Shown piece after piece: positions 9,460-19,043 of a stretch of DNA of 64,000 nucleotides (position 1 is its first letter; the number at the start of each line of letters is the position of its first letter). Made by a program: the position numbers and the translations under genes. The notes below the pieces were generated by a model. That model saw nothing but the letters and a program-made list of their open reading frames with translations, searched no databases and was not told the origin of the DNA. The DNA is from Thalassospira povalilytica. Lineage in GTDB: Bacteria; Pseudomonadota; Alphaproteobacteria; Rhodospirillales; Thalassospiraceae. The stretch is taken from NCBI RefSeq assembly GCF_002844235.1, contig NZ_PGTS01000004.1, positions 186,001-250,000 of the forward strand, written 5' to 3'.

Positions 9460-9851
9460 TCCACAAACCAGTCAAACATCGCGATCAAAAGCGATTGCGA
9501 ATTGTTTGCATTTACGCGGAATATGCAGGACTGTCAAATCGCCAATATCGGGCAATGCTGATTAATCGATCCGGATTTTCAGATTTTCTGTCTGCTGAAC
9601 GGGCCCTGCATCACCCGCCAACCGGGCGCGCAAAGCCACTATCCAAGCCACGGAAACCGTCAATGATCCGGCATCTTGGCACTATTTCAGTGCCCCGGCA
9701 TTTCACGGACCGATGGCATCACGATCAGCACACCTGACACATGACGATTGTCACGCACCCGACCTGCAACGCTTTGCCATTGTCGGAAATCAAACGGGCC
9801 GTCGCACCACCCCCAACGAGCAAAGAAACTGATACCGGCATTTGCAGCAAA
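9460..9851. other. Intergenic region between the iron and histidine clusters
   Basis: 392 bases without a convincing gene. Besides the Fur-like site it holds one small perfect inverted repeat, GGCACT-ATTTC-AGTGCC at 9678-9694, with no T-run on either side. The hutC gene ends at 9852 on the minus strand, so the repeat could be its 3' hairpin, although it is about 160 bases past the stop. Open frames in this stretch are short and unconvincing. Confidence 0.5.
9494..9512 (-). promoter_or_regulatory. Candidate Fur box upstream of the fecI-type gene
   Basis: The 19-mer starts ATTGCGAATT and ends GTTTGCATT. It is an imperfect inverted repeat (TGCGAA / TTTGCA) resembling the alphaproteobacterial Fur motif ATTGCGAAT-CATTCGCAAT at about 15 of 19 positions as I recall that motif. 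It is placed right for repression of the iron unit. Not verified with a weight matrix. Confidence 0.45.
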
Positions 9852-10553
9852 TCAGATAGCCGAATGCATCCGGTAGCCCGGCGCAAAAAGCAATCTGGCC
9901 GACGTGATCCCGGCGTCATTTTCCCAGGTGGTCCGCTCCATCAGAAACAGGGGTGCACCGGCATGGGTGCGCAAAATCTTTGCTTCCAGTTCGGATGCCA
10001 GCACGGCGGAAAATGATATATCCCCCTTGGTGTAAGGGGCATGCAGAACCAACCATTCATTGGCACTGATCTTTGACAGATCGGCATCGACGATTTCCGG
10101 AACGGTGTCGATCGATACCCAGCGTTCTTCGAACATATAGGGTTTGCCATCGGCCAGATGCAGCGACGAAATATGGAGCATGTCGCTTTTGGCACTGACG
10201 CCAAGATTGGCGCAGATTTCCGGTGTCGGCGTACGGCGTTCAGTGAGCAACAGGCCATAACCGTATTTCTGTCCACGGCCTTCGATCTCAAGACGGATGA
10301 CCGGAATATCAAGCTTTGCACGGCGGACCGGATGGGTGGCCACCCGTGTGCCTGCCTTGCGCCTGCGATCAAGGAATCCTTCGGCTGCCAGTTCGCGCAA
10401 TGCACGGTTTACCGTGGCACGCGCGCAACCCAGCTGTTCGGCAAGCTCTACTTCCTTGGGGATCTGATCGCCGGGCTTCCATTCGCGTGTATGGATGCGG
10501 CGCAAAACCTCATCATGGACCGATTGCCAGTTTGTCTGTTCCGAAGCGCTCAC
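9852..10553 (-). CDS. hutC: Histidine-utilisation repressor (GntR/HutC family)
   Basis: 233 residues: an N-terminal GntR winged helix (about 8-75, with EQLGCARATVNRALRELAAEG as recognition part) and a C-terminal UTRA ligand domain (about 95-230). In known systems HutC represses hut genes and is released by urocanate. The start is GTG at 10553-10551, overlapping the hutF stop (GTGA), so it is co-translated with hutF. The position beside hutF and hutI makes the assignment firm. Its likely target is the divergent hutF/hutI control region. Confidence 0.93.
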   Translation of the reverse strand: MSASEQTNWQSVHDEVLRRIHTREWKPGDQIPKEVELAEQLGCARATVNRALRELAAEGFLDRRRKAGTRVATHPVRRAKLDIPVIRLEIEGRGQKYGYGLLLTERRTPTPEICANLGVSAKSDMLHISSLHLADGKPYMFEERWVSIDTVPEIVDADLSKISANEWLVLHAPYTKGDISFSAVLASELEAKILRTHAGAPLFLMERTTWENDAGITSARLLFAPGYRMHSAI

Positions 10554-11926
10554 ACCACTTCCTTGAGTTGTTCCATCACCTTGCGATACCGGTTGGTGAT
10601 CGTGTCATGGGCGATGTGGCGGCCTTCGGTCACGACATGGCGACCGGCCGACCAGACATCACGCACCATGCGATCATCTCCGGCAAAGATATATGTATCG
10701 AGGATCGTATCGCCTTTCCGGCCGATCAGGTCAACAGCCGAGCCATCCAGCGCCATCAGATCGGCCAGTGCACCAATCTCGATCCGTCCGCAATCGCGCC
10801 CGGCGGCACGTGCGCCGCCCTGTGCCACCGCATCATACAAACGCCGTCCGGTGGATTTTTCCGGTGTTGCCAGGGCCGCACGGGATTTGTCGCGCAGGCG
10901 CTGACTGTAATCGAGTGTCCGCAATTCTTCCGAAAGCGAAATCCGGATATTGGAATCCGATCCGATCCCAATCACCCCGCCGACCCCCAGATAACGCACA
11001 CCGTCAAAGATACCGTCGCCAAGGCTGCTTTCAGTGATCGGGCAAAGCCCCGCCACAGCACCGGTCTTTGCCAGGCCAAGGGTTTCATGTTCCTGCATCT
11101 GGGTGCAATGGATCAGGCACCAGTTTTCATTCACATCGGCATTTTCCAGAAGCCACTCGACCGGGCGCTTGCCCCAGGATGCCTCGACTTCTTCGACCTC
11201 GGCCACCTGTTCGGCCAGATGCATATGGATCGGGCCATCCTTGGACAGCTTGGTGGTCGCAATCAGGTCTTCACGCCCGACCGCGCGCAGGGAATGGGGG
11301 GCCACACCGATACGGGTATCGGCGGGCAGACCTTTAACCGCGCGAACCGATTCCTCATACAATTTGGCGAACTGTTCGGGATCGTTGCCAAACCGGATCT
11401 GTCCCGGTCCCAACGGGCGCTTGTCACAGCCCCCGAACTGATAGTGAACCGGCAAAAGCGTCAGACCGATACCAGTAATATTTGCAGCCGCGGCAATGCG
11501 TTCGGCCATCTCGCCGATATTGTCATACAAATACCCGCCCGGACGGTGATGCAGATAATGGAATTCAGTATTATTGGCGTAACCGGCTTCCAGCATCTCC
11601 ATCTGCACAAAGGCTGCAATGGCTTCGACATGATCAGGCGTTAGCTGGTCAAGGAAGCGGAACATCAATTGTCGCCACGTCCAGAAGGTATCGCGCGGGT
11701 CCGGCCCGCGTTTTTCGGTCAGGCCCGCCATCGAGCGTTGAAAGGCATGGCTATGAAGGTTGGCGACAGCGGGCAACAAAACCCCGACGCGATGATCGGC
11801 GGTCGATGCCAGTTCGGGTGAATCGGCTTTAATATTGCTGATTTTGCCCGATTGATCGACCTCTACCGCGACGTCCTGCGCCCAGCCATTACTGGTAAGT
11901 GCCTGATTTGCCCAAAGAAGCGTCAT
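10550..11926 (-). CDS. hutF: Formimidoylglutamate deiminase
   Basis: 458-residue amidohydrolase that deaminates N-formimino-L-glutamate to N-formyl-L-glutamate plus ammonia, the fourth step of the five-step histidine pathway. Metal-binding HSHAFQR lies near residue 70, with later conserved histidines (HMHLAEQ, HCTQM) and the D of GSDSN. ATG 11926-11924 is chosen: the frame is open further upstream, but that part lies in the divergent control region and does not look like protein. Presence of HutF and HutG shows the five-enzyme branch rather than direct HutG-type formiminoglutamase. Divergent from hutI, coupled to hutC. Confidence 0.92.
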   Translation of the reverse strand: MTLLWANQALTSNGWAQDVAVEVDQSGKISNIKADSPELASTADHRVGVLLPAVANLHSHAFQRSMAGLTEKRGPDPRDTFWTWRQLMFRFLDQLTPDHVEAIAAFVQMEMLEAGYANNTEFHYLHHRPGGYLYDNIGEMAERIAAAANITGIGLTLLPVHYQFGGCDKRPLGPGQIRFGNDPEQFAKLYEESVRAVKGLPADTRIGVAPHSLRAVGREDLIATTKLSKDGPIHMHLAEQVAEVEEVEASWGKRPVEWLLENADVNENWCLIHCTQMQEHETLGLAKTGAVAGLCPITESSLGDGIFDGVRYLGVGGVIGIGSDSNIRISLSEELRTLDYSQRLRDKSRAALATPEKSTGRRLYDAVAQGGARAAGRDCGRIEIGALADLMALDGSAVDLIGRKGDTILDTYIFAGDDRMVRDVWSAGRHVVTEGRHIAHDTITNRYRKVMEQLKEVV

Positions 11927-11940
11927 AATCCATACCCGTC

Positions 11941-11971
11941 TTGACAGAAATATTATGTGCAGACATATTAT
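11941..11971 (+). promoter_or_regulatory. Promoter and probable HutC operator between hutF and hutI
   Basis: TTGACA at 11941-11946 is followed after 17-19 bases by TA-rich sequence (CATATTAT, 11964-11971), a good sigma-70 promoter for hutI. Inside the spacer lies the inverted repeat TATGT-GCAG-ACATA (11954-11967), of the TGT-N-ACA type bound by GntR/HutC regulators. The overlap means bound repressor would block polymerase directly. The same site is only about 28 bases from the hutF start and could control both directions. Confidence 0.6.
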
Positions 11972-12007
11972 CGTTAATAACGGACTTATCAAGGGGTGAT
12001 CCTTCGC

Positions 12008-13219
12008 ATGCTGCTCAGAAATGCAAAAGTCGTCACAATCACGGATGATAATCGCTACGGACTGATTGAATGTGGTGCGATTGCCATTCAGGACGGCTTG
12101 ATCGACTGGGCCGGCAGCAATGATGAAATCCCCGCCAAATATCTTGAGCAAGCATCCCGCGACCTTGAAGGCCGTCTGATTACCCCGGCCCTGATTGATT
12201 GCCATACCCATGTGGTTTATGGCGGCAACCGAGCGGTTGAATTTGAAATGCGCCTTGAAGGGGCAAGCTACGAAGAAATCGCGCGCGCTGGCGGCGGCAT
12301 TGTTTCAACCGTCACCGCCACCCGCCAGGCCGATGTGGACCAGCTCGTAAAAACCGCGCTGCCACGGGTTGATGCACTGCTGGCCGAGGGGGTATCGGTT
12401 ATCGAAGTCAAATCGGGCTATGGCCTTGATCGTGACACCGAACTCAACATGCTGCGTGCGGCCCGCAAAATCGCGACATTGCGTCCGGTCCGGATCAAAA
12501 CCACCTTCCTTGGCGCCCATGCGACCCCGGCCGAATTCAAGGGCGAACCCGATCGCTATATTGACGAGGTCTGCATCCCCACCCTGCGCGCCGCCCACGC
12601 AGAAGGACTGGTTGATGCGGTTGACGGGTTCTGTGAAGGCATTGCCTTTAACCCCGATCAGATCAAACGCGTATTTGACGTTGCGCGCGAACTTGGCGTT
12701 CCGGTCAAGCTCCATGCCGAACAGCTTTCCAATATCGGTGGCACCAGACTGGCCGCCGAATATGGTGCGATTTCAATCGACCATGTTGAATATGCCAACG
12801 AAGACGACGCCAGGGCGATGGCAAAATCGGGATCGGTTGCCGTCCTGTTGCCCGGTGCATTTTACACCCTGCATGAAACCCGGTTGCCGCCGATTGCCGA
12901 TTTTCGCAAGCACGGCGTGCCGATGGCAGTTGCCACCGACTGCAATCCGGGCACATCGCCATTGATGTCGATCCTTCTGACCATGAACATGACCTGCACC
13001 CTGTTCCGCCTGACCCCGGAAGAGGCACTTTGCGGTACGACCAAACATGCCGCAACCGCACTTGGCCTCTCCGATACCGGACAGATCAAGGCGGGTCTTC
13101 GTGCCGATCTTGCGATCTGGGATATAGAACACCCGGCCGAGCTTTCCTATCGCATCGGGTTCAACCCGCTGTTTGAACGAATTTTCGGCGGCGAGACCGT
13201 CGCCCGCAAAGCAAAATAA
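12008..13219 (+). CDS. hutI: Imidazolonepropionase
   Basis: 403-residue zinc/iron amidohydrolase that opens 4-imidazolone-5-propionate to N-formimino-L-glutamate. Typical N-terminal beta-sandwich starting [10 protein letters not shown], then [10 protein letters not shown] (metal-binding HxH), HAEQLSN, and the D of ATDCNPG. I choose ATG 12008: AAGGGG at 11991-11996 is 11 bases upstream, and the protein then starts at the family's usual position; GTG 11996 is possible and adds four residues. First gene of the plus-strand hutI-H-G-U series. Confidence 0.93.
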   Translation: MLLRNAKVVTITDDNRYGLIECGAIAIQDGLIDWAGSNDEIPAKYLEQASRDLEGRLITPALIDCHTHVVYGGNRAVEFEMRLEGASYEEIARAGGGIVSTVTATRQADVDQLVKTALPRVDALLAEGVSVIEVKSGYGLDRDTELNMLRAARKIATLRPVRIKTTFLGAHATPAEFKGEPDRYIDEVCIPTLRAAHAEGLVDAVDGFCEGIAFNPDQIKRVFDVARELGVPVKLHAEQLSNIGGTRLAAEYGAISIDHVEYANEDDARAMAKSGSVAVLLPGAFYTLHETRLPPIADFRKHGVPMAVATDCNPGTSPLMSILLTMNMTCTLFRLTPEEALCGTTKHAATALGLSDTGQIKAGLRADLAIWDIEHPAELSYRIGFNPLFERIFGGETVARKAK

Positions 13220-13262
13220 GACAACGAAACGCCCCACAACCTGTATTCGACAAGGATGCAAA

Positions 13263-14804
13263 ATGACCGTAACCCTGACGCCCGCCGCAGCAACGCTTGC
13301 CGATCTTGAAAATATCTGGCGCAACCAGATAGCCGTCAAACTTGATCCGTCGGCAAAGGCCGGTGTCGAGGCTGCCAGCGACATGGTCCGTGCCGCTGCC
13401 GAAGGCGAGGATGCGGTTTACGGGGTCAATACCGGGTTTGGCAAACTGGCATCGGTCAAGATTGCCGCCAAGGATACCGAAACCCTTCAACGCAACCTGA
13501 TCCTGAGCCATTGCTGCGGCGTGGGTGAACCACTTGATATCGCCACGACACGCTTGATGATGGCGTTGAAATTGCTGTCACTTGGGCGTGGTGCATCGGG
13601 TGTGCGCTGGGACCTGATCGAACTGATCGAAGGCATGCTGGCAAGCGGTGTGACCCCGGTTGTCCCGTCGCAAGGATCGGTTGGCGCATCGGGCGATCTG
13701 GCCCCGCTGGCCCATATGGCAGCTGTCATGATCGGTGCGGGCGAAGCGGTCTATGATGGCCAAACCATGCCCGGTGCCGAAGCCCTTGCCAAAGCTGGCC
13801 TGACCCCGGTTGTTCTGGGTGCGAAAGAAGGCCTTGCCCTGATCAACGGGACACAGTTTTCAACCGCCTGTGCGTTGGTCGGGCTGTTTTCGGCATGGCG
13901 CAATGCCGCAAGCTCCATCGTCACCGCGTCACTTTCGACCGATGCGATCATGGGCTCAACCGCCCCGCTGGTTGATGAAATCCATACTCTTCGCGGTCAT
14001 CCCGGCCAGATCAATGTGGCGCGTGCGATGCGCGGTCTGATGGAAGGTTCGGAAATCCGCGAAAGCCACCGCGAAGGCGATACCCGCGTTCAGGACCCCT
14101 ATTGCATCCGTTGCCAGCCGCAAGTCACCGGCGCTGCGATGGATCTGCTGCGCTTTGCCGGTCAGACGCTTGAGATCGAAGCCAATGCGGTTACCGATAA
14201 TCCGCTGGTCCTGAAAGAAGACGGGCGCATTGTTTCGGGTGGGAACTTCCACGCCGAACCGGTGGCCTTTGCCGCCGATCAGATCGCCCTTGCCGTTGCC
14301 GAGATTGGCGCAATTGCCCAGCGTCGCGTGGCCTTGATGGTTGATCCGACGCTTTCGCACGATCTGCCGCCGTTCCTGACCCCGGAGCCGGGCCTGAATT
14401 CCGGCCTGATGATTGCCGAGGTCACAACGGCCGCCCTGATGAGTGAAAACAAGCATCTTGCCAATCCGTGCTCGACCGACAGCACACCGACCAGTGCCAA
14501 TCAGGAAGACCATGTATCGATGGCCGCCCACGGCGCACGCCGTCTGGCAAAAATGAATGCCAATCTATCCTATATCCTTGGCGTTGAGCTGATCTGTGCC
14601 GCACAGGGTGTTGAATTCCGAGCCCCGCTTAAAACCAGTCCCGGGCTTCAGAACGTCCTTAAAACCGTGCGCAAGGATATCCCGACCGTCAAGGAAGACC
14701 GCTATATGGCGCCTGATCTTGCCAAGGCGGCCGACCTTGTGACCGGGGGCGCGCTGGTTGCCGCAGCCAAACTGTCGGGTTTCGTGGTCGGGGAAGGTGC
14801 ATAA
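13263..14804 (+). CDS. hutH: Histidine ammonia-lyase
   Basis: 513 residues; converts L-histidine to trans-urocanate and ammonia. The self-cyclising MIO tripeptide Ala-Ser-Gly is at 142-144 (within [11 protein letters not shown]), the same numbers as in the well-studied Pseudomonas putida enzyme. The conserved YGVNTGFG motif near residue 53 and the QEDHVSM segment are present. Start ATG 13263, 43 bases after hutI; the frame is open further upstream but the extra part overlaps hutI and is not homologous. Cytosolic homotetramer in known cases. Confidence 0.96.
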   Translation: MTVTLTPAAATLADLENIWRNQIAVKLDPSAKAGVEAASDMVRAAAEGEDAVYGVNTGFGKLASVKIAAKDTETLQRNLILSHCCGVGEPLDIATTRLMMALKLLSLGRGASGVRWDLIELIEGMLASGVTPVVPSQGSVGASGDLAPLAHMAAVMIGAGEAVYDGQTMPGAEALAKAGLTPVVLGAKEGLALINGTQFSTACALVGLFSAWRNAASSIVTASLSTDAIMGSTAPLVDEIHTLRGHPGQINVARAMRGLMEGSEIRESHREGDTRVQDPYCIRCQPQVTGAAMDLLRFAGQTLEIEANAVTDNPLVLKEDGRIVSGGNFHAEPVAFAADQIALAVAEIGAIAQRRVALMVDPTLSHDLPPFLTPEPGLNSGLMIAEVTTAALMSENKHLANPCSTDSTPTSANQEDHVSMAAHGARRLAKMNANLSYILGVELICAAQGVEFRAPLKTSPGLQNVLKTVRKDIPTVKEDRYMAPDLAKAADLVTGGALVAAAKLSGFVVGEGA

Positions 14805-14805
14805 C

Positions 14806-15609
14806 ATGACCAATCCCGTTGAAATCAAACGCGGCGATGGCCCCATTGTTCTGGGACTGCCCCATACCGGCACCCATGTTCCCGATGATATTGCCGCCAA
14901 ACTGAATGATCGCGGGCGCGCGCTTGCCGATACCGACTGGCATATCCACACGCTGTATGACGGGCTGATCGATAATGTCACGACGGTTCGTGCAACCTTT
15001 CACCGTTATGTGATTGATGCCAACCGCGATCCCGAAGGCGTCAGTCTTTATCCCGGTCAGAACACCACGACCCTGGTGCCGCTGACCGATTTTGATGGGG
15101 AAAACATCTGGGATATTGCCCCGACCGAGGCCGATATTGCCGCCCGTGCGGCCAATTTCCACGCCCCCTATCACGCGGCACTGGCAGCCGAACTTGAACG
15201 GGTGCGCGCCAAACATGGTGTGGCGATCCTGTATGATTGCCATTCGATCCGGTCAAACATCCCGTTCCTGTTTGACGGTACCCTGCCCGATTTCAATATC
15301 GGCACCAATCTGGGCACCACCTGTGATCCGATGATTGAGACCCTGACGTCCGAAATCTGTTCGCAGGCCGAGGGATATAGCACCGTTTTGAACGGGCGTT
15401 TCAGAGGTGGCTGGACCACCCGCCATTACGGTCGCCCCGACATCAATCAGCACGCCATCCAGATGGAACTGGCACAGTCAACATACCTTTCGGCCGAGGA
15501 AGCACCCTGGGCCTATGACCAAAGCCGTGCGGCAAAACTGCGCACGCATCTTACCGACATTCTAAAGACACTGGCCGATTTGGCCCCATCACTAAGAGGC
15601 AAGTCATGA
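14806..15609 (+). CDS. hutG: N-formylglutamate deformylase
   Basis: 267 residues of the FGase family; hydrolyses N-formyl-L-glutamate to glutamate and formate, the last step after HutF. Visible hallmarks are LPHTGTHVP near residue 19, DCHSIRS near 145, and [14 protein letters not shown] near 200. Start ATG 14806 is one base after the hutH stop (TAACATG), and the stop overlaps the hutU start by 4 bp, so it is translated in a chain with its neighbours. This is the deformylase, not the arginase-like HutG of enterobacteria. Confidence 0.93.
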   Translation: MTNPVEIKRGDGPIVLGLPHTGTHVPDDIAAKLNDRGRALADTDWHIHTLYDGLIDNVTTVRATFHRYVIDANRDPEGVSLYPGQNTTTLVPLTDFDGENIWDIAPTEADIAARAANFHAPYHAALAAELERVRAKHGVAILYDCHSIRSNIPFLFDGTLPDFNIGTNLGTTCDPMIETLTSEICSQAEGYSTVLNGRFRGGWTTRHYGRPDINQHAIQMELAQSTYLSAEEAPWAYDQSRAAKLRTHLTDILKTLADLAPSLRGKS

Positions 15610-17282
15610 CCAACAATCCGCGTCACAACCAGCGTGATATCTATCCGGCAACCGGAACCGACATCACCGCCAAAAGTTGGCTGACCGAAGCGCCGATGCG
15701 CATGCTGATGAACAATCTGCATCCCGACGTTGCCGAAAATCCGCACGAACTGGTGGTGTATGGCGGTATTGGCCGTGCGGCGCGCACCTGGAAGGATTTC
15801 GACCAGATTGTTGCCAGCCTCAAGGAACTTGAAGACGACCAGACCCTTTTGGTGCAGTCGGGCAAACCGGTTGGCGTTTTCCGCACCCACAAGGATGCGC
15901 CGCGCGTTCTGATTGCCAACTCCAACCTTGTGCCGCATTGGGCCAATTGGGATCATTTCAACGAACTCGATAAAAAAGGTCTGGCAATGTACGGCCAGAT
16001 GACGGCCGGTTCGTGGATCTATATCGGATCGCAGGGCATCGTTCAGGGCACCTATGAAACCTTTGTCGAGGCCGGTCGTCAGCATTATGGCGGCAACCTT
16101 AAGGGCAAATGGATCCTGACCGGTGGTCTTGGCGGCATGGGGGGCGCACAGCCGCTGGCAGCCGTGATGGCCGGTGCGTGCTGTCTTGCGGTTGAATGCG
16201 ATGAAACGCGTGCGGATTTCCGTCTACGTACCCGCTATGTCGATGAAAAGACCCATTCCCTTGACGAAGCGCTTGAAATGATCGACCGCTGGACCAAGGC
16301 GGGCGAGGCAAAATCGGTTGCCCTGATCGGCAATGCGGCCGACGTCTTCCCGGAACTGGTCAAACGTGGCATTCGCCCCGATATCGTCACCGATCAGACA
16401 TCGGCCCATGACCCGGTTCATGGGTATCTGCCGCAAGGCTGGACCGTTGCCGAATGGCGTGAAAAACAGGAATCCGATCCCAAGGCGGTTGCCAAAGCCG
16501 CCCGCGCATCAATGCGCGTTCAGGTCGAAGCCATGGTTGCCTTCCACGAAGCCGGTATTCCGACGGTGGATTACGGCAACAATATCCGCCAGATGGCGCT
16601 CGAAGAAGGCTTGGAAAACGCCTTTGCCTTCCCGGGCTTTGTTCCGGCCTATATCCGCCCGCTATTCTGCAAGGGCATCGGCCCGTTCCGCTGGGCGGCC
16701 CTTTCGGGTGATCCGGAAGACATTTACAAAACCGACCAGAAGGTCAAGGAACTGATCCCCGACGACAAACACCTTCATAACTGGCTGGATATGGCGCGTG
16801 ATCGCATTTCCTTCCAGGGCCTGCCCGCACGTATCTGCTGGGTCGGGCTGGGTCAGCGCCATCGCCTGGGTCTGGCATTTAACGAGATGGTCAAGAATGG
16901 TGAACTGAAAGCCCCGGTGGTGATCGGTCGTGACCATCTTGACAGCGGATCGGTCGCAAGCCCGAACCGCGAAACCGAAGCCATGAAAGATGGCTCGGAT
17001 GCGGTCAGTGACTGGCCGTTGCTTAATGCGCTGCTTAATACCGCATCGGGGGCCACCTGGGTCTCGTTGCATCATGGCGGCGGTGTCGGAATGGGCTTTT
17101 CGCAGCATTCCGGCATGGTGATTTGCTGTGACGGCACGGAAGATGCCGCACGCAGGGTTGAACGCGTCCTTTGGAACGATCCGGCAACCGGTGTGATGCG
17201 TCACGCCGATGCGGGATATGACATTGCACTGGATTGCGCACGGGAACACGGGCTGAACCTGCCCGGTATTCTCGGCAAGTAA
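15606..17282 (+). CDS. hutU: Urocanate hydratase
   Basis: 558 residues, the usual length. Adds water to urocanate with tightly bound NAD+ acting as electrophile, giving imidazolonepropionate. Recognisable features are the ...[14 protein letters not shown] segment, the glycine-rich [14 protein letters not shown] motif near residue 175, and the C-terminal [17 protein letters not shown] block with active-site residues. Starts in an ATGA overlap with hutG. Last hut enzyme; a hairpin and a TRAP transporter follow. Confidence 0.96.
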   Translation: MTNNPRHNQRDIYPATGTDITAKSWLTEAPMRMLMNNLHPDVAENPHELVVYGGIGRAARTWKDFDQIVASLKELEDDQTLLVQSGKPVGVFRTHKDAPRVLIANSNLVPHWANWDHFNELDKKGLAMYGQMTAGSWIYIGSQGIVQGTYETFVEAGRQHYGGNLKGKWILTGGLGGMGGAQPLAAVMAGACCLAVECDETRADFRLRTRYVDEKTHSLDEALEMIDRWTKAGEAKSVALIGNAADVFPELVKRGIRPDIVTDQTSAHDPVHGYLPQGWTVAEWREKQESDPKAVAKAARASMRVQVEAMVAFHEAGIPTVDYGNNIRQMALEEGLENAFAFPGFVPAYIRPLFCKGIGPFRWAALSGDPEDIYKTDQKVKELIPDDKHLHNWLDMARDRISFQGLPARICWVGLGQRHRLGLAFNEMVKNGELKAPVVIGRDHLDSGSVASPNRETEAMKDGSDAVSDWPLLNALLNTASGATWVSLHHGGGVGMGFSQHSGMVICCDGTEDAARRVERVLWNDPATGVMRHADAGYDIALDCAREHGLNLPGILGK

Positions 17283-17299
17283 TCAAAAACCTTAATGCG

Positions 17300-17319
17300 G
17301 GGGCAATGACGATTGCCCC
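17300..17319 (+). terminator. Small hairpin after hutU
   Basis: GGGGCAAT-GACG-ATTGCCCC, a perfect 8-bp stem with a tetraloop, 18 bases after the hutU stop. Only TTC follows, so it is more likely a weak attenuator or a 3'-end protecting hairpin than a full terminator. Confidence 0.5.
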
Positions 17320-17359
17320 TTCAAAACCTTTCAGGGTTCAATCAAGGAGGCTCCTTAAC

Positions 17360-18454
17360 ATGAAAAGACGTGAATTTCTGACGGCCGGTGTTGCCGGCGT
17401 TGGTGCAGCGGCGGCGGCAACCTTTGCCACCCCGGCAATCGCACAGGACAAGCGCCAGTGGAACATGGTTACCGCTTGGCCGAAAAACCTGCCCGGGCCG
17501 GGGGTTGCGGCCCAGAAACTGGCCGATCGTATCACCACCCTTTCGGGCGGCCGGATCGAGGTCAAACTGCATGCTGCCGGTGAACTTGTACCGGGCAATG
17601 GCGTATTTGATGCAGTTGCCGAAGGCACGGCTGATATCTATCACGCGGTTCCTGCCTATTGGGGTTCGAAATCCAAAGGCATCCTTCTGTTCGGTTCGCA
17701 GCCCTTTGGTCTGCGTGCAGACGAACAGGTTGGCTGGCTGACCCATGGTGGCGGTCAGGAACTCTATGATGAAATCTATGGCCAGTTCGGGCTGAAGCCG
17801 TTCCTGTGCGGCAACTCCGGTCCGCAATGGGCTGGCTGGTTCCGTAATGAAATCAAATCGGTTGACGACCTTAAGGGTCTCAAATTCCGGACCACCGGTC
17901 TGGCGTCTGAAATGTGCTCGAAACTGGGCATGGCCGTTCAGGCCATGGGGGGTCGCGACATGTTCCAGGCGCTGCAAAGCGGTGCGCTTGATGCCGGCGA
18001 ATTCATCGGCCCGTGGAGCGACAGCGCCCTCGGCTTCTATCAGGTTGCCAAGAACTACTACTGGCCGGGTGTCGGCGAGCCGTCCTCGGCCGAGGAATGC
18101 GCGGTCAATGCCAAGGCATATGCCGACCTTCCGGACGATTTGAAGGCCGTGGTCAAGTTTGCCTGTGACAGTCTTTATAACGAAGTCTGGACCGAGTACG
18201 AGACCAAGCACGCCATGGCGTTGCAGAAACTGGTGGCAGAACAGGACGTCAAGGTCCGTATGCTTCCCGATGATGTGGTTGAAGCCATGGGCAAGGCCGG
18301 TGCGGAAGTCATCGCCGAACTGCGCGAAAGCGACGATGCCCTGACCCGCAAGGTCACCGAAAGCTTTGTCGCATATCGTGATCTGATCGGTGGTTATATG
18401 ACCTATGCCGATAACGGTCAGATGAATGCACGCGCCAAGGTGCTCGGCTTCTGA
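17360..18454 (+). CDS. TRAP transporter periplasmic binding protein (DctP family, Tat-exported)
   Basis: 364 residues. The N-terminus MKRREFLTAGVAG... is a twin-arginine signal ending at AIAQ near residue 29, so the protein is probably exported folded. The mature protein is of the DctP fold, closest in look to the TakP/lactate-type subgroup that binds 2-oxo or hydroxy carboxylates as dimers. AAGGAGG at 17344-17350 sets ATG 17360 as start; the frame is open farther upstream, but that part lies in the hutU end. It directly follows the hut genes, so a histidine-related acid is possible but unproven. Confidence 0.9.
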   Translation: MKRREFLTAGVAGVGAAAAATFATPAIAQDKRQWNMVTAWPKNLPGPGVAAQKLADRITTLSGGRIEVKLHAAGELVPGNGVFDAVAEGTADIYHAVPAYWGSKSKGILLFGSQPFGLRADEQVGWLTHGGGQELYDEIYGQFGLKPFLCGNSGPQWAGWFRNEIKSVDDLKGLKFRTTGLASEMCSKLGMAVQAMGGRDMFQALQSGALDAGEFIGPWSDSALGFYQVAKNYYWPGVGEPSSAEECAVNAKAYADLPDDLKAVVKFACDSLYNEVWTEYETKHAMALQKLVAEQDVKVRMLPDDVVEAMGKAGAEVIAELRESDDALTRKVTESFVAYRDLIGGYMTYADNGQMNARAKVLGF

Positions 18455-18466
18455 TAAACATGATAC

Positions 18467-18505
18467 CCGGCGCAAGGATACCGATCCTTGCGCCGGTTCT
18501 TTTCG
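18467..18505 (+). terminator. Strong hairpin between TRAP binding protein and membrane genes
   Basis: CCGGCGCAAGGAT (18467-18479), loop ACCG, ATCCTTGCGCCGG (18484-18496), then TTCTTTTCG. A perfect 13-bp stem with a T-rich tail is a textbook intrinsic terminator. It sits inside the transporter operon, so it probably acts as an attenuator that keeps binding-protein mRNA more abundant than permease mRNA. Confidence 0.8.
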
Positions 18506-18521
18506 TATCCGGGGGGATGTG

Positions 18522-19043
18522 ATGCAACGCCTTGCTGATCGGCTTGATCTGATCAATCACTGGACCGGGATGACAGTGCGCTGGTTTGCGCTGATCATGG
18601 TTCTTTTGCAATTTGCCGTGGTTTTGCTGCGCTATGTTTTCGGTTTCAGTTCAATTGCACTGAATGAAAGTGTTCTGTACCTGCATGCCGGGCTTTTCAT
18701 GCTTGGCGCGGGATACACGCTTTTGGTCGACGGGCATGTGCGGGTCGATATTTTCTATGCCGGGGCCGAAAACCGCACCAAGGCCCGCATTGACGCATTT
18801 GGCTATACCATTCTTGCAATTCCGTCGATGATGGCGCTGCTATACTGGACATGGCCATCCGTGATCAATTCGATCTCGATGATGGAAGGGGCGATTTCGG
18901 TGGGCGGCATTCCGGCCGTGTGGCTTTTGAAATCCCTGATCCCCGCATTTTGTATTCTTTTGATTATTCAGTCGGTTGCCTGTTTGCTCAGGCAGATCAT
19001 TGCCCTGCGCGATGGTGTTGACGATCAGGGTGCGCAAAGCTGA
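18522..19043 (+). CDS. TRAP transporter small membrane subunit (DctQ family)
   Basis: 173 residues with four hydrophobic segments, typical of DctQ, which stabilises the large permease subunit. ATG 18522 follows GGGGGG at 18511-18516; the upstream continuation of the frame runs through the terminator hairpin and is not protein-like. The stop overlaps the start of the next gene by one base (TGATG). Functions with the DctP and DctM proteins on either side in Na+ or H+ driven uptake. Confidence 0.87.
   Translation: MQRLADRLDLINHWTGMTVRWFALIMVLLQFAVVLLRYVFGFSSIALNESVLYLHAGLFMLGAGYTLLVDGHVRVDIFYAGAENRTKARIDAFGYTILAIPSMMALLYWTWPSVINSISMMEGAISVGGIPAVWLLKSLIPAFCILLIIQSVACLLRQIIALRDGVDDQGAQS

Noticed and set aside
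9678..9694. TGGCAC-like sequence before hutC region as a sigma-54 promoter
   Set aside because: The -12 GC is missing at the needed ten-base spacing (GT instead), and the sequence is better read as a small inverted repeat.
17342..18556. Minus-strand open frame (404 codons) opposite the TRAP binding protein
   Set aside because: The plus strand has a ribosome site, a Tat signal and DctP motifs; the antisense frame has none and runs through the terminator hairpin.
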